The notes beneath the pieces are model-generated. The model ran no database searches. It was not told the origin of the DNA and saw nothing but the letters and a program-made list of their open reading frames with translations. Of a stretch of 33,092 nucleotides of DNA, positions 22,272 to 30,178 are shown piece after piece. The position numbers and the translations under genes were made by a program. The stretch comes from Cyanobacteria bacterium RYN_339 (GTDB taxonomy: Bacteria; Cyanobacteriota; Sericytochromatia; S15B-MN24; JAQBPE01): contig JAQBPE010000022.1 of the NCBI GenBank assembly GCA_028287685.1, forward strand, positions 1 to 33,092, read 5' to 3'. Position 1 is the first letter of the stretch. The number at the start of each line of letters is the position of its first letter.

Positions 22272-23036
22272 TTACATCTTCACCGACGCGGTTTCCCACA
22301 CGTCGAAGGTCGTCGCCCCGGAGGTGCCGGCCAGCAGCTCTCGTGGGACGCGGGCGATGATGGACAGGACGTTCAGGTTCTTGGTGAAGTCCACGCCGGG
22401 CTTGCGGAAGACCGCCTGGGCGACGGTATCACCCTTGGCGCGCTTCACCGCGGTGTCGCGCACTTTCAGGAACTGCTCGACGTCGAAGAAGAACGTGTCT
22501 TCCCGCACGCCGGCGAAGACCGTGACGTTGGACGTGCCCATCGCCACGGCGGTCTTGGTGGGGGTGGCCGCGTTCTTGAAGGCGGTGGTCTTGCCGGCCG
22601 GCAGGCTGGTGGTCTTGCCGTCGGCCACCACGGTCAGCGTGATGGCCTGCTGCAGGTCGGTATCCGGCGCGGCGAACTCGTAGCGCATCAGCACGTCTTC
22701 CTTGCCGGTGGGCGCGGTGCCGTTGGCGGTCGCCGTGCCCACGCGGGTGACGTGGAACTCGTAGCGGGCGTTGGTGTTGAAGGCGGCGTCGGCCTTGGCC
22801 GCCACGCGCGGGTTCACGTTCATCTGGAAGATCAGGTCGTTCGTCGTGATGGCCGCGTTCTGATCCTTCTCGTTGTAGACCAGCAGGTCCGTCAGGTTCA
22901 CGGTCTTGTCCGCAGACGCCGCGCTGCCGTCGTCGTGGTCCGACGCCAGGCCATGGTGCGAGCCGATGGCGACGCCCACCAGGCCCGATGCCACCAACGC
23001 CACCGCCGCAAAGATCCGCTGCTTGACTGCCTGCAT
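22272..23036 (-). CDS. DUF4331 N-terminal-half exported protein
   Basis: The 254-residue protein starts at ATG 23036 behind GAGGGAG. The N-terminus is a signal peptide or single membrane anchor (RIFAAVALVASGLVGVAIGS), then HHGLASDHDDG. The body matches the first half of DUF4331: NLTDLLVYNE (usually D-x-T-D-V-Y-A-F), DLIFQMNVNP, a sandwich-like strand region with YEFHVTRVG, VREDTFFFDVEQF (usually R-x-D-P-F-F-x-D), NVLSIIARVP and a final FDVWETASV (usually V-W-A-T-T). The protein stops just where a complete DUF4331 would continue, and the next gene supplies the continuation. The function of DUF4331 is not known to me; proteins with it are often secreted. Confidence 0.78.
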   Translation of the reverse strand: MQAVKQRIFAAVALVASGLVGVAIGSHHGLASDHDDGSAASADKTVNLTDLLVYNEKDQNAAITTNDLIFQMNVNPRVAAKADAAFNTNARYEFHVTRVGTATANGTAPTGKEDVLMRYEFAAPDTDLQQAITLTVVADGKTTSLPAGKTTAFKNAATPTKTAVAMGTSNVTVFAGVREDTFFFDVEQFLKVRDTAVKRAKGDTVAQAVFRKPGVDFTKNLNVLSIIARVPRELLAGTSGATTFDVWETASVKM

Positions 23037-23151
23037 TTCGCGCTCCCTCAACCTTTCCGCTTCCGACGTCCAGGTTAAGCTGCCGGGCCGGAACATGCAA
23101 CCAGGGCCGGCACAAATACATCAATTGGCCGCCGCGGTCCGCCGGGCGGCG

Positions 23152-24207
23152 CTATGCGAAGAAGGCGCGCTGGACGAACCAGAACAACCCGATGCCGACC
23201 ACGCCCGCGCTGACCCAGCGCCGGAAGTTGGGCTCCCACGTTTGGGTGCGGATCAGGGACAAGAGGCCAAAGGCGACGGACACGACCACCAGCTGCCCGA
23301 GCTCCACGCCGACGTTGAAGCCGGCGAGCGAGAGGGCCAGGTTTTGGCGGGGCAAGCCGGTTTTCGCGAGGGCGGACGCGAAGCCGAAGCCGTGGACCAG
23401 GCCGAAGAGCAGGGTCACGACCCAGCGGCCGTCCAGGCTCTTGCGCCAGAAGTTTTCCGCGGCCACGTAGACGATCGTGAGGGCGATCGCGCTCTCCACC
23501 AGGCGGGAAGGCACGCTGACGAGCTGCAGCGCGGCGAGCGTGAGCGTGATCGAGTGGGCCGCCGTGAAGGCCGTGACCACCTTGAGGAGGTAGCGCAGGC
23601 CGCCGCCCAGCATCAACAGGCTGATCAGGAAGAGCACGTGGTCATAGCCCATGAGGATGTGCTCGATGCCCAGCCCAACAAAGCTGATGAAGCCGGACAC
23701 GCGGGAGGTGCCGCCGAGCTCGGGGCTGGCGGGGGTGAAGACGACGTTGCGCACCTCGCCGCCCTGGGCGATCGTGGCCAGGCAGCGGGCGCTGGCGGCG
23801 CCGGGCACGAACAGCGTGTAGCGCATGCCCAGGTCCTTGATGGGGGCCTGCCAGGTGTAGCGCAGCTGCAAGGTCGTGTTCGCGCCGCCCGCCAGGTCGG
23901 CGCTCGGCGCGGCTGCCTCGGAAGGCTCGACGGCCGGCAAGGGTGCGGCGCCGTTGGCTTCCAGCCGAACCGCCTCGCCCAGCTTGGCAGCCAGCGGTGC
24001 CGCGTGGCCCTGGATTTCGGCGGCGGAGAGCCTGCCGTCATGGTTGGCATCGGCCTCTGCCACCAGCCCCGTGGGCACGGTCAGCGTCACGACCGCGTCG
24101 CGGTCATGAACCTGCACGTCGGCCACGGCAAGGTCGGCCCAGTGAGCGGCGGCGGGCAGGGTGAAGGCCAGCCAGGCGAGGCAGGCCAGGACGATGCGGT
24201 TGATCAT
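23152..24207 (-). CDS. HupE/UreJ-like membrane protein with exported N-terminal domain
   Basis: The 351-residue protein has a signal peptide (LACLAWLAFTLPAAAH), an exported beta-rich domain of about 140 residues that contains an EF-hand-like loop (DANHDGRLSAAEI), and then six or seven membrane helices from about residue 165. The membrane part has the His-rich motifs of the HupE/UreJ_2 group: GIEHILMGYDHVLFL, FTAAHSITLTLAAL and FGLVHGFGFASAL. Related proteins are implicated in nickel or other metal movement; metal transport here is inferred from these motifs. Its ATG overlaps the stop of the TPR gene by 4 bp, and the DUF4331 genes follow after 115 bp on the same strand. Confidence 0.85.
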   Translation of the reverse strand: MINRIVLACLAWLAFTLPAAAHWADLAVADVQVHDRDAVVTLTVPTGLVAEADANHDGRLSAAEIQGHAAPLAAKLGEAVRLEANGAAPLPAVEPSEAAAPSADLAGGANTTLQLRYTWQAPIKDLGMRYTLFVPGAASARCLATIAQGGEVRNVVFTPASPELGGTSRVSGFISFVGLGIEHILMGYDHVLFLISLLMLGGGLRYLLKVVTAFTAAHSITLTLAALQLVSVPSRLVESAIALTIVYVAAENFWRKSLDGRWVVTLLFGLVHGFGFASALAKTGLPRQNLALSLAGFNVGVELGQLVVVSVAFGLLSLIRTQTWEPNFRRWVSAGVVGIGLFWFVQRAFFA

Positions 24208-25439
24208 GCGCCCGTCTCCGCGGCGCCGGGGGCGCGGAAGCCGGGATCGATGCGGCGCATCTCGCGGATGTGGGCGGCGGCTGCCTGGTCGTCACCCAGG
24301 GCGAGGGCGATCGCCGCCGCGGCCTGTTGCAAGGCCGCGTCCTCCACGCCGGTTGCCAGCGCCCGCGCCACGGCGTGCCGCGCTTCGGCCTTCCGGCCGA
24401 CGGCCAGGAGGGCGCGGGCATAGGCTGCCAAGGTCGGCGCGTCGTGGCGGAGCTTCACTTCCTTTTCCATGAGTGCCAGGGCCTCCGCGGCCTGGCCATC
24501 TGCCAACAGCAAGGTGGCCAGCTCGCGCCGGTGGCCGAAGCCGCCCTCCGCGATCTCGCGCTGGAGCGTCGCGCGCGCCTCCGGCGCGCGGCCCAGGCCG
24601 ACCAGGGCGGGGGCGCCCAGCCCCAGGTCCTTGGCCCGGAGGTAGTGGATACGGGCGGCGTCGGCCAACCCCAAGCGCTGCTCCGCGTCGGCCAGCAGGC
24701 CCAGGGTCTGGGCGTGGTCGGGGGCGATGCGCAGCGCCTCGACGTACAAGTCTTGGGCCATGGCCAGGCGGCCGTGGCGGGCGTGCAGCCGCCCCAGCCA
24801 GGCGCGCGCCTGGACGGAAGGCTCCGGCGCGCCGGCTTGCTCGCGCGCGATCGCCCAGCGGTAATCGGCGATGGCGCCGGGCACGTCGCCGCGGGCCTCG
24901 CGTGCCAGGGCGCGCTGCACGTGGACGGCGCAGCCGGGCGCGTCGGCGACCAGCGCGTCGGCCAGGCGGTTGGCCTCGGCCACCTCGCCGGTCGCCAGGG
25001 CCAGCGTGAGGCGCAGCGGCCGCACGGCCACCGGCTTGTTCACGGCCGCACGATCCATACAGCGCTGGGCGCCGGCGAAATCATGGCGGGCCAGGGCCAC
25101 CTGGGCCAGGGCCATCCAGGCGCCCGGGTTGGAGCTGGGCATGCGCGCGACGGAGGTGCGCGCGGCTTGTTCGGCCAGCAGGTACCAGGCCGGATCGTTG
25201 GTGGCGCGGGCGCGTTGGATGTAGGCGCCGGCCAGGTTCGTAAGCTCCAGGAAGCCCGGCGGCTGGGCCGCGATGCGCGCCTGGATGGCGGCGATCGGAT
25301 CGGACTGGCCCATGGCGGGCAGCTGGTACGGGGCCAGCACGCCGTGCGCTTCCGCGGGCGCGGGCCGCTCGGCGGTCACCGCCCACATGGTCGAGCCCGC
25401 CGCCACGCAGCCGAGCGCCAGGAGCCAAAGTTGCTTCAT
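24204..25439 (-). CDS. Exported TPR-repeat protein
   Basis: The 411-residue protein begins at ATG 25439 behind GGGAGAGAC and has an N-terminal hydrophobic segment (LWLLALGCVAAGSTMWAV) that works as a signal or anchor. Most of the rest is tetratricopeptide-like helix pairs: AWMALAQVALARHDFAGAQ, AYIQRARATNDPAWYLLAEQ, AWLGRLHARHGRLAMAQDLY, TLGLLADAEQRLGLADAARI, LATLLLADGQAAEALALM and AYARALLAVGRKAEARHAV. TPR arrays bind protein partners; the likely partner is the HupE/UreJ-like protein or the DUF4331 halves encoded just downstream. It is the first gene of the leftward operon and divergent from the amylase. Confidence 0.85.
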   Translation of the reverse strand: MKQLWLLALGCVAAGSTMWAVTAERPAPAEAHGVLAPYQLPAMGQSDPIAAIQARIAAQPPGFLELTNLAGAYIQRARATNDPAWYLLAEQAARTSVARMPSSNPGAWMALAQVALARHDFAGAQRCMDRAAVNKPVAVRPLRLTLALATGEVAEANRLADALVADAPGCAVHVQRALAREARGDVPGAIADYRWAIAREQAGAPEPSVQARAWLGRLHARHGRLAMAQDLYVEALRIAPDHAQTLGLLADAEQRLGLADAARIHYLRAKDLGLGAPALVGLGRAPEARATLQREIAEGGFGHRRELATLLLADGQAAEALALMEKEVKLRHDAPTLAAYARALLAVGRKAEARHAVARALATGVEDAALQQAAAAIALALGDDQAAAAHIREMRRIDPGFRAPGAAETGA

Positions 25440-25656
25440 GCGTCTCTCCCAGCAAGGGACAGCGCTCCCGGCAGGCCAGGGGCACCTGGGAAACCTTACC
25501 AGGGAATGCGCCATGAGAGAAACCCGTTCATTCACTAACCTCGGGAAGTTAAAGTTCGTTTAAACTCACAGGTAAAGGTCCAATTAAAGGCAGATTTCCA
25601 TCGGTTGAAGGCTATAAGTCTTAACAGCGTCCGACCGCGTCATGGAGATCCGTTCA
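25440..25656. promoter_or_regulatory. Divergent AT-rich region between the TPR protein and the amylase
   Basis: The half nearer the amylase is much more AT-rich than the coding regions, with GTTAAA (25548), GTTTAA (25558), GGTAAA (25571), ATTAAA (25583) and CTTAAC (25620), several about 10-13 bp apart, and a TATAAG -10-like box (25613-25618) without a clear -35. The amylase ribosome binding site is GGAG at 25644-25647. The repeats may be operator half-sites (inference). Confidence 0.35.
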
Positions 25657-27210
25657 ATGGCCAAGCTCGCCCTCCGCACTGTTTTAGCCACCGCCCTCGC
25701 CACCTGCGCCCTGACCAGTGGCTGCGGCAAGGTGGCCATGCCCGGCGCAAACGCCGCGAGCGGCTCCGATGCCGCCGCCCAGGCGGCCAAGCACAAGGCG
25801 CGCGGCGGCGGCACGCCCGCCTGGGTGAAGGACGCGGTCTTCTACCAGATCTTCCCCGAGCGCTTCGCCAACGGCGACAAGGGCAACGACCCCACCAAGA
25901 CCCAGGCCTGGGGCGGCAAGCCGGAGAACGAGAACTTCTTCGGCGGCGACCTCGCGGGCGTGGAGCAGAAGCTCCCTTACATCAAGAGCCTGGGCGTCAA
26001 CGCGATCTACTTCAACCCGATCTTCAAGTCGAGCTCCAACCACAAGTACAACACCAGCGACTACATGCAGATCGACCCGCACTTCGGGACGAACGCCCAG
26101 TTCAAGGCGCTGGTGGCGAAGTGCCACGCCCAGGGCATCAAGGTGATCATCGACGGCGTGTTCAACCACACGGGCGACGACCACGTCTGGTTCCAGGACG
26201 CCAAGCAGAACGGCCAGAAGAGCAAGTACTGGAACTACTACAGCATCTACGGCTACCCGGTCGTGACCGACCCCAAGCCCAACTACGATGCCTGGTGGGG
26301 CTTCGGCACGCTGCCCAAGATGCGCGTGGCGGATAACCCCGACGTCCAGAAGAACATCTATGAAGTGGTCGATTACTGGACCAGCCAAGGCGTGGACGGC
26401 TGGCGCCTCGACGTGCCCAACGAGATCGCCAGCGACAGCTTCTGGCAGGGCTTCCGCCAGCATGTGCGCGCGATCAACCCCAACGCCTACATCGTGGGTG
26501 AGATCTGGACAGACGGCTCGCACTGGGTGCAGGGCGACCAGTTCGACGCGGTCATGAACTACCTCTACCGCGAGCAGGTCCTGAACTTCTTCGCCTACCA
26601 GAACAGCAGCGTGGACGACCTGGACGCGCGCCTGGGCGATCTGCGCCGGAAGTATGGCGACGACGTGACCCAGGCGGAGTTCAACATCCTGGGCAGCCAC
26701 GACGTGCCGCGCGTGCTGACGGAGAGCGGCGGCAACGTCGCCCGCATGAAGGAAGCCGTGTTCTTCCAGATGGTCTCGCCTGGCGCCCCCGTCGTCTACT
26801 ACGGCGACGAGCTCGGCATGACCGGCGCGAAGGACCCCGACAACCGCCGCTGCTTCCCCTGGGAGAAGACGCGCGGCAACGACATGTTGGCGTTCTACCA
26901 GAAGATGATCGGCCTGCGCGAGGCGCACCCCGCGCTGCGCGGCGCGGAGTTCACCACCCTGATGCGCCACAACGACTTCCGCCTCTTCGCCTTCGTGCGC
27001 GGCAACGGCAAGGAGCGCGTGGTGGTGGCCCTCAACAGCGGCCACAGCCCCCGCGATCTCTCGCTGGACGTGGGTCAGACCTTCAAGGACGGCACGGCCG
27101 TGGTGGATTACGTGAGCGGCAAGCGCTTCACCGTCCAGGGCGGCAAGCTTGCCATCCCCGGTCTGGTGCCGCAAACGGGCATGGTTCTCGGCGCAGCCGG
27201 CTCCCGCTAA
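25657..27210 (+). CDS. GH13 alpha-amylase/neopullulanase-type lipoprotein
   Basis: The 517-residue enzyme is preceded by a lipoprotein signal (Cys23, LTSGC), so it is anchored at the cell envelope and acts on alpha-glucans outside the cytoplasm. The ATG at 25657 is preferred over the one at 25642, because GGAG lies 9 nt upstream and the signal peptide then has normal length. The GH13 (beta/alpha)8 barrel has region I (DGVFNHTG), region II with nucleophile Asp252 (DGWRLDVPNE), region III with acid/base Glu282 (VGEIW) and region IV with Asp349 (LGSHDVPR). The barrel starts FYQIFPERFANGD and has YNTSDY, as in neopullulanase/cyclomaltodextrinase relatives. A short C-terminal beta domain ends the protein. 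All catalytic residues are present, and a strong terminator follows. Confidence 0.94.
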   Translation: MAKLALRTVLATALATCALTSGCGKVAMPGANAASGSDAAAQAAKHKARGGGTPAWVKDAVFYQIFPERFANGDKGNDPTKTQAWGGKPENENFFGGDLAGVEQKLPYIKSLGVNAIYFNPIFKSSSNHKYNTSDYMQIDPHFGTNAQFKALVAKCHAQGIKVIIDGVFNHTGDDHVWFQDAKQNGQKSKYWNYYSIYGYPVVTDPKPNYDAWWGFGTLPKMRVADNPDVQKNIYEVVDYWTSQGVDGWRLDVPNEIASDSFWQGFRQHVRAINPNAYIVGEIWTDGSHWVQGDQFDAVMNYLYREQVLNFFAYQNSSVDDLDARLGDLRRKYGDDVTQAEFNILGSHDVPRVLTESGGNVARMKEAVFFQMVSPGAPVVYYGDELGMTGAKDPDNRRCFPWEKTRGNDMLAFYQKMIGLREAHPALRGAEFTTLMRHNDFRLFAFVRGNGKERVVVALNSGHSPRDLSLDVGQTFKDGTAVVDYVSGKRFTVQGGKLAIPGLVPQTGMVLGAAGSR

Positions 27211-27222
27211 CGATCTTAGCCT

Positions 27223-27261
27223 AGGCCCGGGCGCGAACCCTCGCGCCCGGGCCTTTCCTTT
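27223..27261 (+). terminator. Intrinsic terminator of the amylase gene
   Basis: A perfect 13-bp GC-rich stem (AGGCCCGGGCGCG 27223-27235 with CGCGCCCGGGCCT 27242-27254) with loop AACCCT is followed by TTTCCTTT. Confidence 0.9.
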
Positions 27262-27638
27262 GGCCAGACGCCCGATTTCGTTGCAATGTCATGGGTATGT
27301 GATGGTTAAGCAATGTTAAGGACCTTTTCCGATCGTTTCGACGTCAACAGTTCTTGCTAGATCTAATTCGAGTTCGGCAAGGCATATTACGGAAAAGGCC
27401 CGCCCGCCCGCCATTTCGGCTACGTGTCCGCTGGGTTTCGGGGATCCACCAGGGCCGGATTTCGCACACCAATATCCAAATTAGCTCGCTTCGGTTTTCG
27501 TTTTAATGTTAAAAATTGCACAGGGCGGGTAGGCAACTGGTAGCGACTGTGTTATAGTTCCTACATCATAAATAGGCGTTAGAAACGTCAGGGCTGTTAC
27601 AGGTCCAACCACTCCCCTGATAGAAAGGAAGTACTGCC
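27262..27638. other. Intergenic region upstream of the triple-HTH regulator
   Basis: This 377-bp gap has no supported gene. It is locally AT-rich. It has a direct repeat GTTAAG-N4-GTTAAG (27305-27320), TTTAAT and GTTAAA (27502-27513), and a TATAGT -10-like box (27553-27558) without a clear -35. An inverted pair TCAGGG (27588-27593) / CCCTGA (27615-27620) could fold in the 5' leader just before the AAAGGAAG ribosome binding site. The long leader suggests that expression of the regulator is itself controlled. Confidence 0.45.
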
Positions 27639-28475
27639 GTGTCCGATCGTGCACGCTCTTTGAGCCGCATGCCTATCCGCCGCGACGCGAGCACCAGCCG
27701 CCCGCGCAGCCCTTCGATCGATATTCTGAAGAAGAGCCTCGAGGTTGCGGGCGTGAACCGCCGCACCTTCGTCAACGAGACCGGGCTCAGCTACGAATAC
27801 GTTTCGCGCATCTTCAACAGCAAGGTGAAGTTCCCGGCCGTCCGCGAGACGCTGGAGAAGTTCGCCGAGGTCGCCCAAATCGACCCCATGCAGTTCGTCG
27901 AGTACCAGCAGCTGGTCAGCGTGCTGCCCGAGTCCACCCGCAAGCTCTGGGCGCAGCTCCAGCGCCTGGGCCTCTCGCGCCAGGACTTCTCCAACAAGGT
28001 CCAGATTTCCCGCACGTACATGTATGAAATCCTGCGCGGCGACGTCCCGTTCCCGCGCAACCCGGAAGTCATCGAGAAGATCGCCGCGGCCGCGGAGATG
28101 CCTCCCGAGAGCTTCAGCGAGTACCTGGCCCCCGTCCAGGACTGGGCGGAGCGCAACCCGGGCGCCATCGAGCAGGTCTTCATGAACCTGCTGGTCTCCA
28201 AGATGCTGTTGGCGCGAGGCTACGCGACGTTCGAGTCGCCGGCCAAGGAAATCTCCGACGACATGTTGAAGATCTTCCCGCCCGACGAGCGCTACGAGCC
28301 CTGGACCCGCGAGCTGTTCAAGGCCATGGGCAAGAAGCAGCTGGGCGTTCGCCAGGTCGCCGACCAGGCCGAGGTGCCGGAGCGCGACGTGCGTCTGCTC
28401 CTGATGGGCCAGGTCCACTCCGACGATCTGCCGGAGACCGTGCGCAAGGTCAAGGCGACCTTCAAGCTCAAGTAG
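27639..28475 (+). CDS. Regulator with three tandem XRE-like HTH modules
   Basis: The 278-residue protein starts at GTG 27639 behind AGAAAGGAAG. Its basic N-terminus (first 25 residues) is followed by three similar helix-turn-helix units. The first is VNRRTFVNETGLSYEYVSRI (about 38-58), the second LSRQDFSNKVQISRTYMYEI (about 109-129), and the third QLGVRQVADQAEVPERDVRL (about 233-253). Each is followed by a helical tail like those of Cro/C1-type domains. About 60 residues between units 2 and 3 (AERNPGAIEQVFMNLLVSK) may be a dimerisation segment. No ligand-binding domain or membrane segment is seen. A response-regulator gene follows after a perfect hairpin. Probably a transcription factor for a nearby or global regulon; the target is unknown. 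Confidence 0.78.
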   Translation: MSDRARSLSRMPIRRDASTSRPRSPSIDILKKSLEVAGVNRRTFVNETGLSYEYVSRIFNSKVKFPAVRETLEKFAEVAQIDPMQFVEYQQLVSVLPESTRKLWAQLQRLGLSRQDFSNKVQISRTYMYEILRGDVPFPRNPEVIEKIAAAAEMPPESFSEYLAPVQDWAERNPGAIEQVFMNLLVSKMLLARGYATFESPAKEISDDMLKIFPPDERYEPWTRELFKAMGKKQLGVRQVADQAEVPERDVRLLLMGQVHSDDLPETVRKVKATFKLK

Positions 28476-28490
28476 AGTCAAGATACCTGG

Positions 28491-28524
28491 GCTCCCCCGT
28501 TCCCTGCGATGGGAACGGGGGAGC
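28491..28524 (+). ncRNA. Perfect 14-bp hairpin in the intergenic RNA before the response regulator
   Basis: GCTCCCCCGTTCCC (28491-28504) pairs without mismatch to GGGAACGGGGGAGC (28511-28524) around loop TGCGAT. No T run follows, so it is not a standard intrinsic terminator; it ends 12 nt before the GGAAGGAGA ribosome binding site of the next gene. It may be an mRNA stability or processing element, a partial terminator, or a protein-binding site. Confidence 0.7.
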
Positions 28525-28550
28525 GCTGGTCTTCATGGAAGGAGACCTTC

Positions 28551-28922
28551 ATGGACAAGAAGCGTTCGGTCCTCTTGGTCGAGGACAACCCGGACACGGT
28601 CGAGTTCCTGAGCCGCCGGCTGGTGGACGAAGGCTACGACGTCATGATTGCCCGCAACGGCCGCGACGCCCTGCGCATTGCCACGGCGGAGCTGCCGTCG
28701 GCGGTCGTGCTCGACATCAACCTGCCCTTGCTCAACGGCGACGAGGTCTGCCGCGAGCTGCGCAAGCACGACGCCACCTCCCGCATGCCGATCGTCTTCG
28801 TGACGGCGGAGACGGAGACGCGGGTCAAGGACCTGTTGGTGCCCGGGCTCACCATCTGCCTGGAAAAGGCCATCAAGAGCAAGACCTTGCTTGATGCCTT
28901 GCGGGAACTGGTTCCAAGCTAA
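28551..28922 (+). CDS. Single-domain response regulator (receiver only)
   Basis: The 123-residue protein is a receiver domain only, CheY/Spo0F-like, with the acidic pair E11/D12, phosphoacceptor Asp55 (VVLDINLPLLNG), Thr85 and Lys106. The usual Pro after the lysine is replaced by Ala (LEKAIKSK). The ATG at 28551 follows GGAAGGAGA (28537-28545); a longer frame upstream lacks support. No output domain follows, so it passes phosphate on or acts by protein contacts. No kinase gene is adjacent; the nearest is at 3194. Coexpression with the triple-HTH regulator is likely, because only the hairpin separates them. Confidence 0.9.
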   Translation: MDKKRSVLLVEDNPDTVEFLSRRLVDEGYDVMIARNGRDALRIATAELPSAVVLDINLPLLNGDEVCRELRKHDATSRMPIVFVTAETETRVKDLLVPGLTICLEKAIKSKTLLDALRELVPS

Positions 28923-29023
28923 AGCGGGCTCCTGACGCAATGGCAATCGTGCACGGCATCGGGTAGCCCGTGAAGTGCGCCTGCACGGCGAAGGACGTTG
29001 GTCCTGGCGGCAGAACCGCGCAC

Positions 29024-29053
29024 TAGACTAGAACATTCGTTCTGGGATACAAT
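29024..29053 (+). promoter_or_regulatory. Candidate promoter of ruvB
   Basis: TAGACT (29024-29029) and TACAAT (29048-29053) are 18 bp apart. The predicted transcription start falls at or next to the ATG of ruvB (29059), so the transcript would be nearly leaderless; only AAGGG directly before the ATG could serve as a ribosome binding site. Confidence 0.45.
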
Positions 29054-29058
29054 AAGGG

Positions 29059-30135
29059 ATGCCCATCATCCCCAGCTCGCCTGGCGGCAGGCCAGGGAGG
29101 CCTCGGCCCGAATCCGCCCGTCCCGATAGGGACGCCCATGAAAATCGGATTGTTGCGCCCGTGGCGGTGCCGGAAGATGCCGTCCACGAGCCGGGGCTGC
29201 GGCCCCAGCGGCTCGCGGACTATACCGGCCAGCGCGAGCTCAAGGACGTGCTGCAGATCGCCATCGATGCGGCCAAGCACCGCAACGAGCCGCTGGACCA
29301 CGTCTTGCTGTACGGCCCGCCCGGCCTGGGCAAGACGACCATGGCGCAGATCATCGGCAACGAGATGGCCGTGCCCGTGCGCATCACCTCCGCACCGGCG
29401 CTGGAGCGCCCGCGAGATATCGCCGGCCTGCTCGCCACGCTGAAGCCCGGCGAGGTGCTCTTCATCGACGAGATCCACCGGCTCAACCGGCTGGCGGAGG
29501 AGATCCTCTACCCCGCCATGGAGGACTACCGGCTGGACATCACGATCGGCAAGGGCCAGACGGCGAAGATCAAGAGCTTGCCGTTGCCGCGCTTCACGTT
29601 GATAGGCGCCACCACGCGCGCGGGCGCGCTGTCCGCGCCGCTGCGCGACCGCTTCGGCCTGATCCAGCGGCTGAACTTCTACCACGAGGACGAGCTGATG
29701 ACGATCATCCTCCGCGCGGCGGAGCTGCTGGGCGTGCGCATCGACGAGGGCGGCGCGGCCAGCCTGGCGCGGCGCTCGCGGGGCACGCCGCGCATCGCGA
29801 ATCGGTTGCTGAAGCGCGTGCGCGACTTCGCGCAGGTGCGCGCGGACGGGAACGTCACGGCGGCCCTGGCGGACCAGGCGCTCGACCGCATGGGCGTGGA
29901 CCCTGCCGGGCTGGACCCGATCGATCGCCAGATGCTCATGACCATCATCCAGCACCACCGGGGCGGGCCGGTGGGCGTCGAGACGGTCGCCGCCGCCATC
30001 AGCGAGGACGTCACCACGATCGAGGACATCTACGAGCCCTTCCTGTTGCAACGGGGCTTCCTCGCGCGCACGCCGCGGGGACGGATGGTGACCCCGTTGG
30101 GGTACAGCCACCTGGGACTCGAGGCTCCTGTATAA
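29059..30135 (+). CDS. ruvB: Holliday junction branch-migration helicase RuvB
   Basis: The 358-residue protein is a complete RuvB, the hexameric AAA+ motor that works with RuvA and RuvC on Holliday junctions. Walker A is GPPGLGKT (86-93, Lys92), Walker B is LFIDEIHRL, sensor 1 lies in [12 protein letters not shown], and the RuvB signature [20 protein letters not shown] and [19 protein letters not shown] is intact. A winged-helix domain ends the protein ([23 protein letters not shown]). The start MPIIPSS matches the MAIISS start of cyanobacterial RuvB, which supports the first ATG although an Arg/Pro-rich 25-residue insert follows. ruvA and ruvC are not in the window. The TAA overlaps the TATAAT box in front of ilvE. 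Confidence 0.96.
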   Translation: MPIIPSSPGGRPGRPRPESARPDRDAHENRIVAPVAVPEDAVHEPGLRPQRLADYTGQRELKDVLQIAIDAAKHRNEPLDHVLLYGPPGLGKTTMAQIIGNEMAVPVRITSAPALERPRDIAGLLATLKPGEVLFIDEIHRLNRLAEEILYPAMEDYRLDITIGKGQTAKIKSLPLPRFTLIGATTRAGALSAPLRDRFGLIQRLNFYHEDELMTIILRAAELLGVRIDEGGAASLARRSRGTPRIANRLLKRVRDFAQVRADGNVTAALADQALDRMGVDPAGLDPIDRQMLMTIIQHHRGGPVGVETVAAAISEDVTTIEDIYEPFLLQRGFLARTPRGRMVTPLGYSHLGLEAPV

Positions 30136-30136
30136 T
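30131..30136 (+). promoter_or_regulatory. Consensus -10 box in front of ilvE
   Basis: A perfect TATAAT overlaps the stop codon of ruvB. No good -35 hexamer is seen 16-18 bp upstream, so the promoter may need an activator or be weak. It would give a leader of about 36 nt for ilvE. Confidence 0.45.
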
Positions 30137-30178
30137 CTGGGTGGTCCCAATCCCCCTCAGAAAGGTTCGGTGGTTTCG

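Noticed and set aside
25684-27174. Minus-strand frame opposite the amylase
   Set aside because: Antisense shadow; the amylase has all GH13 catalytic motifs on the plus strand.
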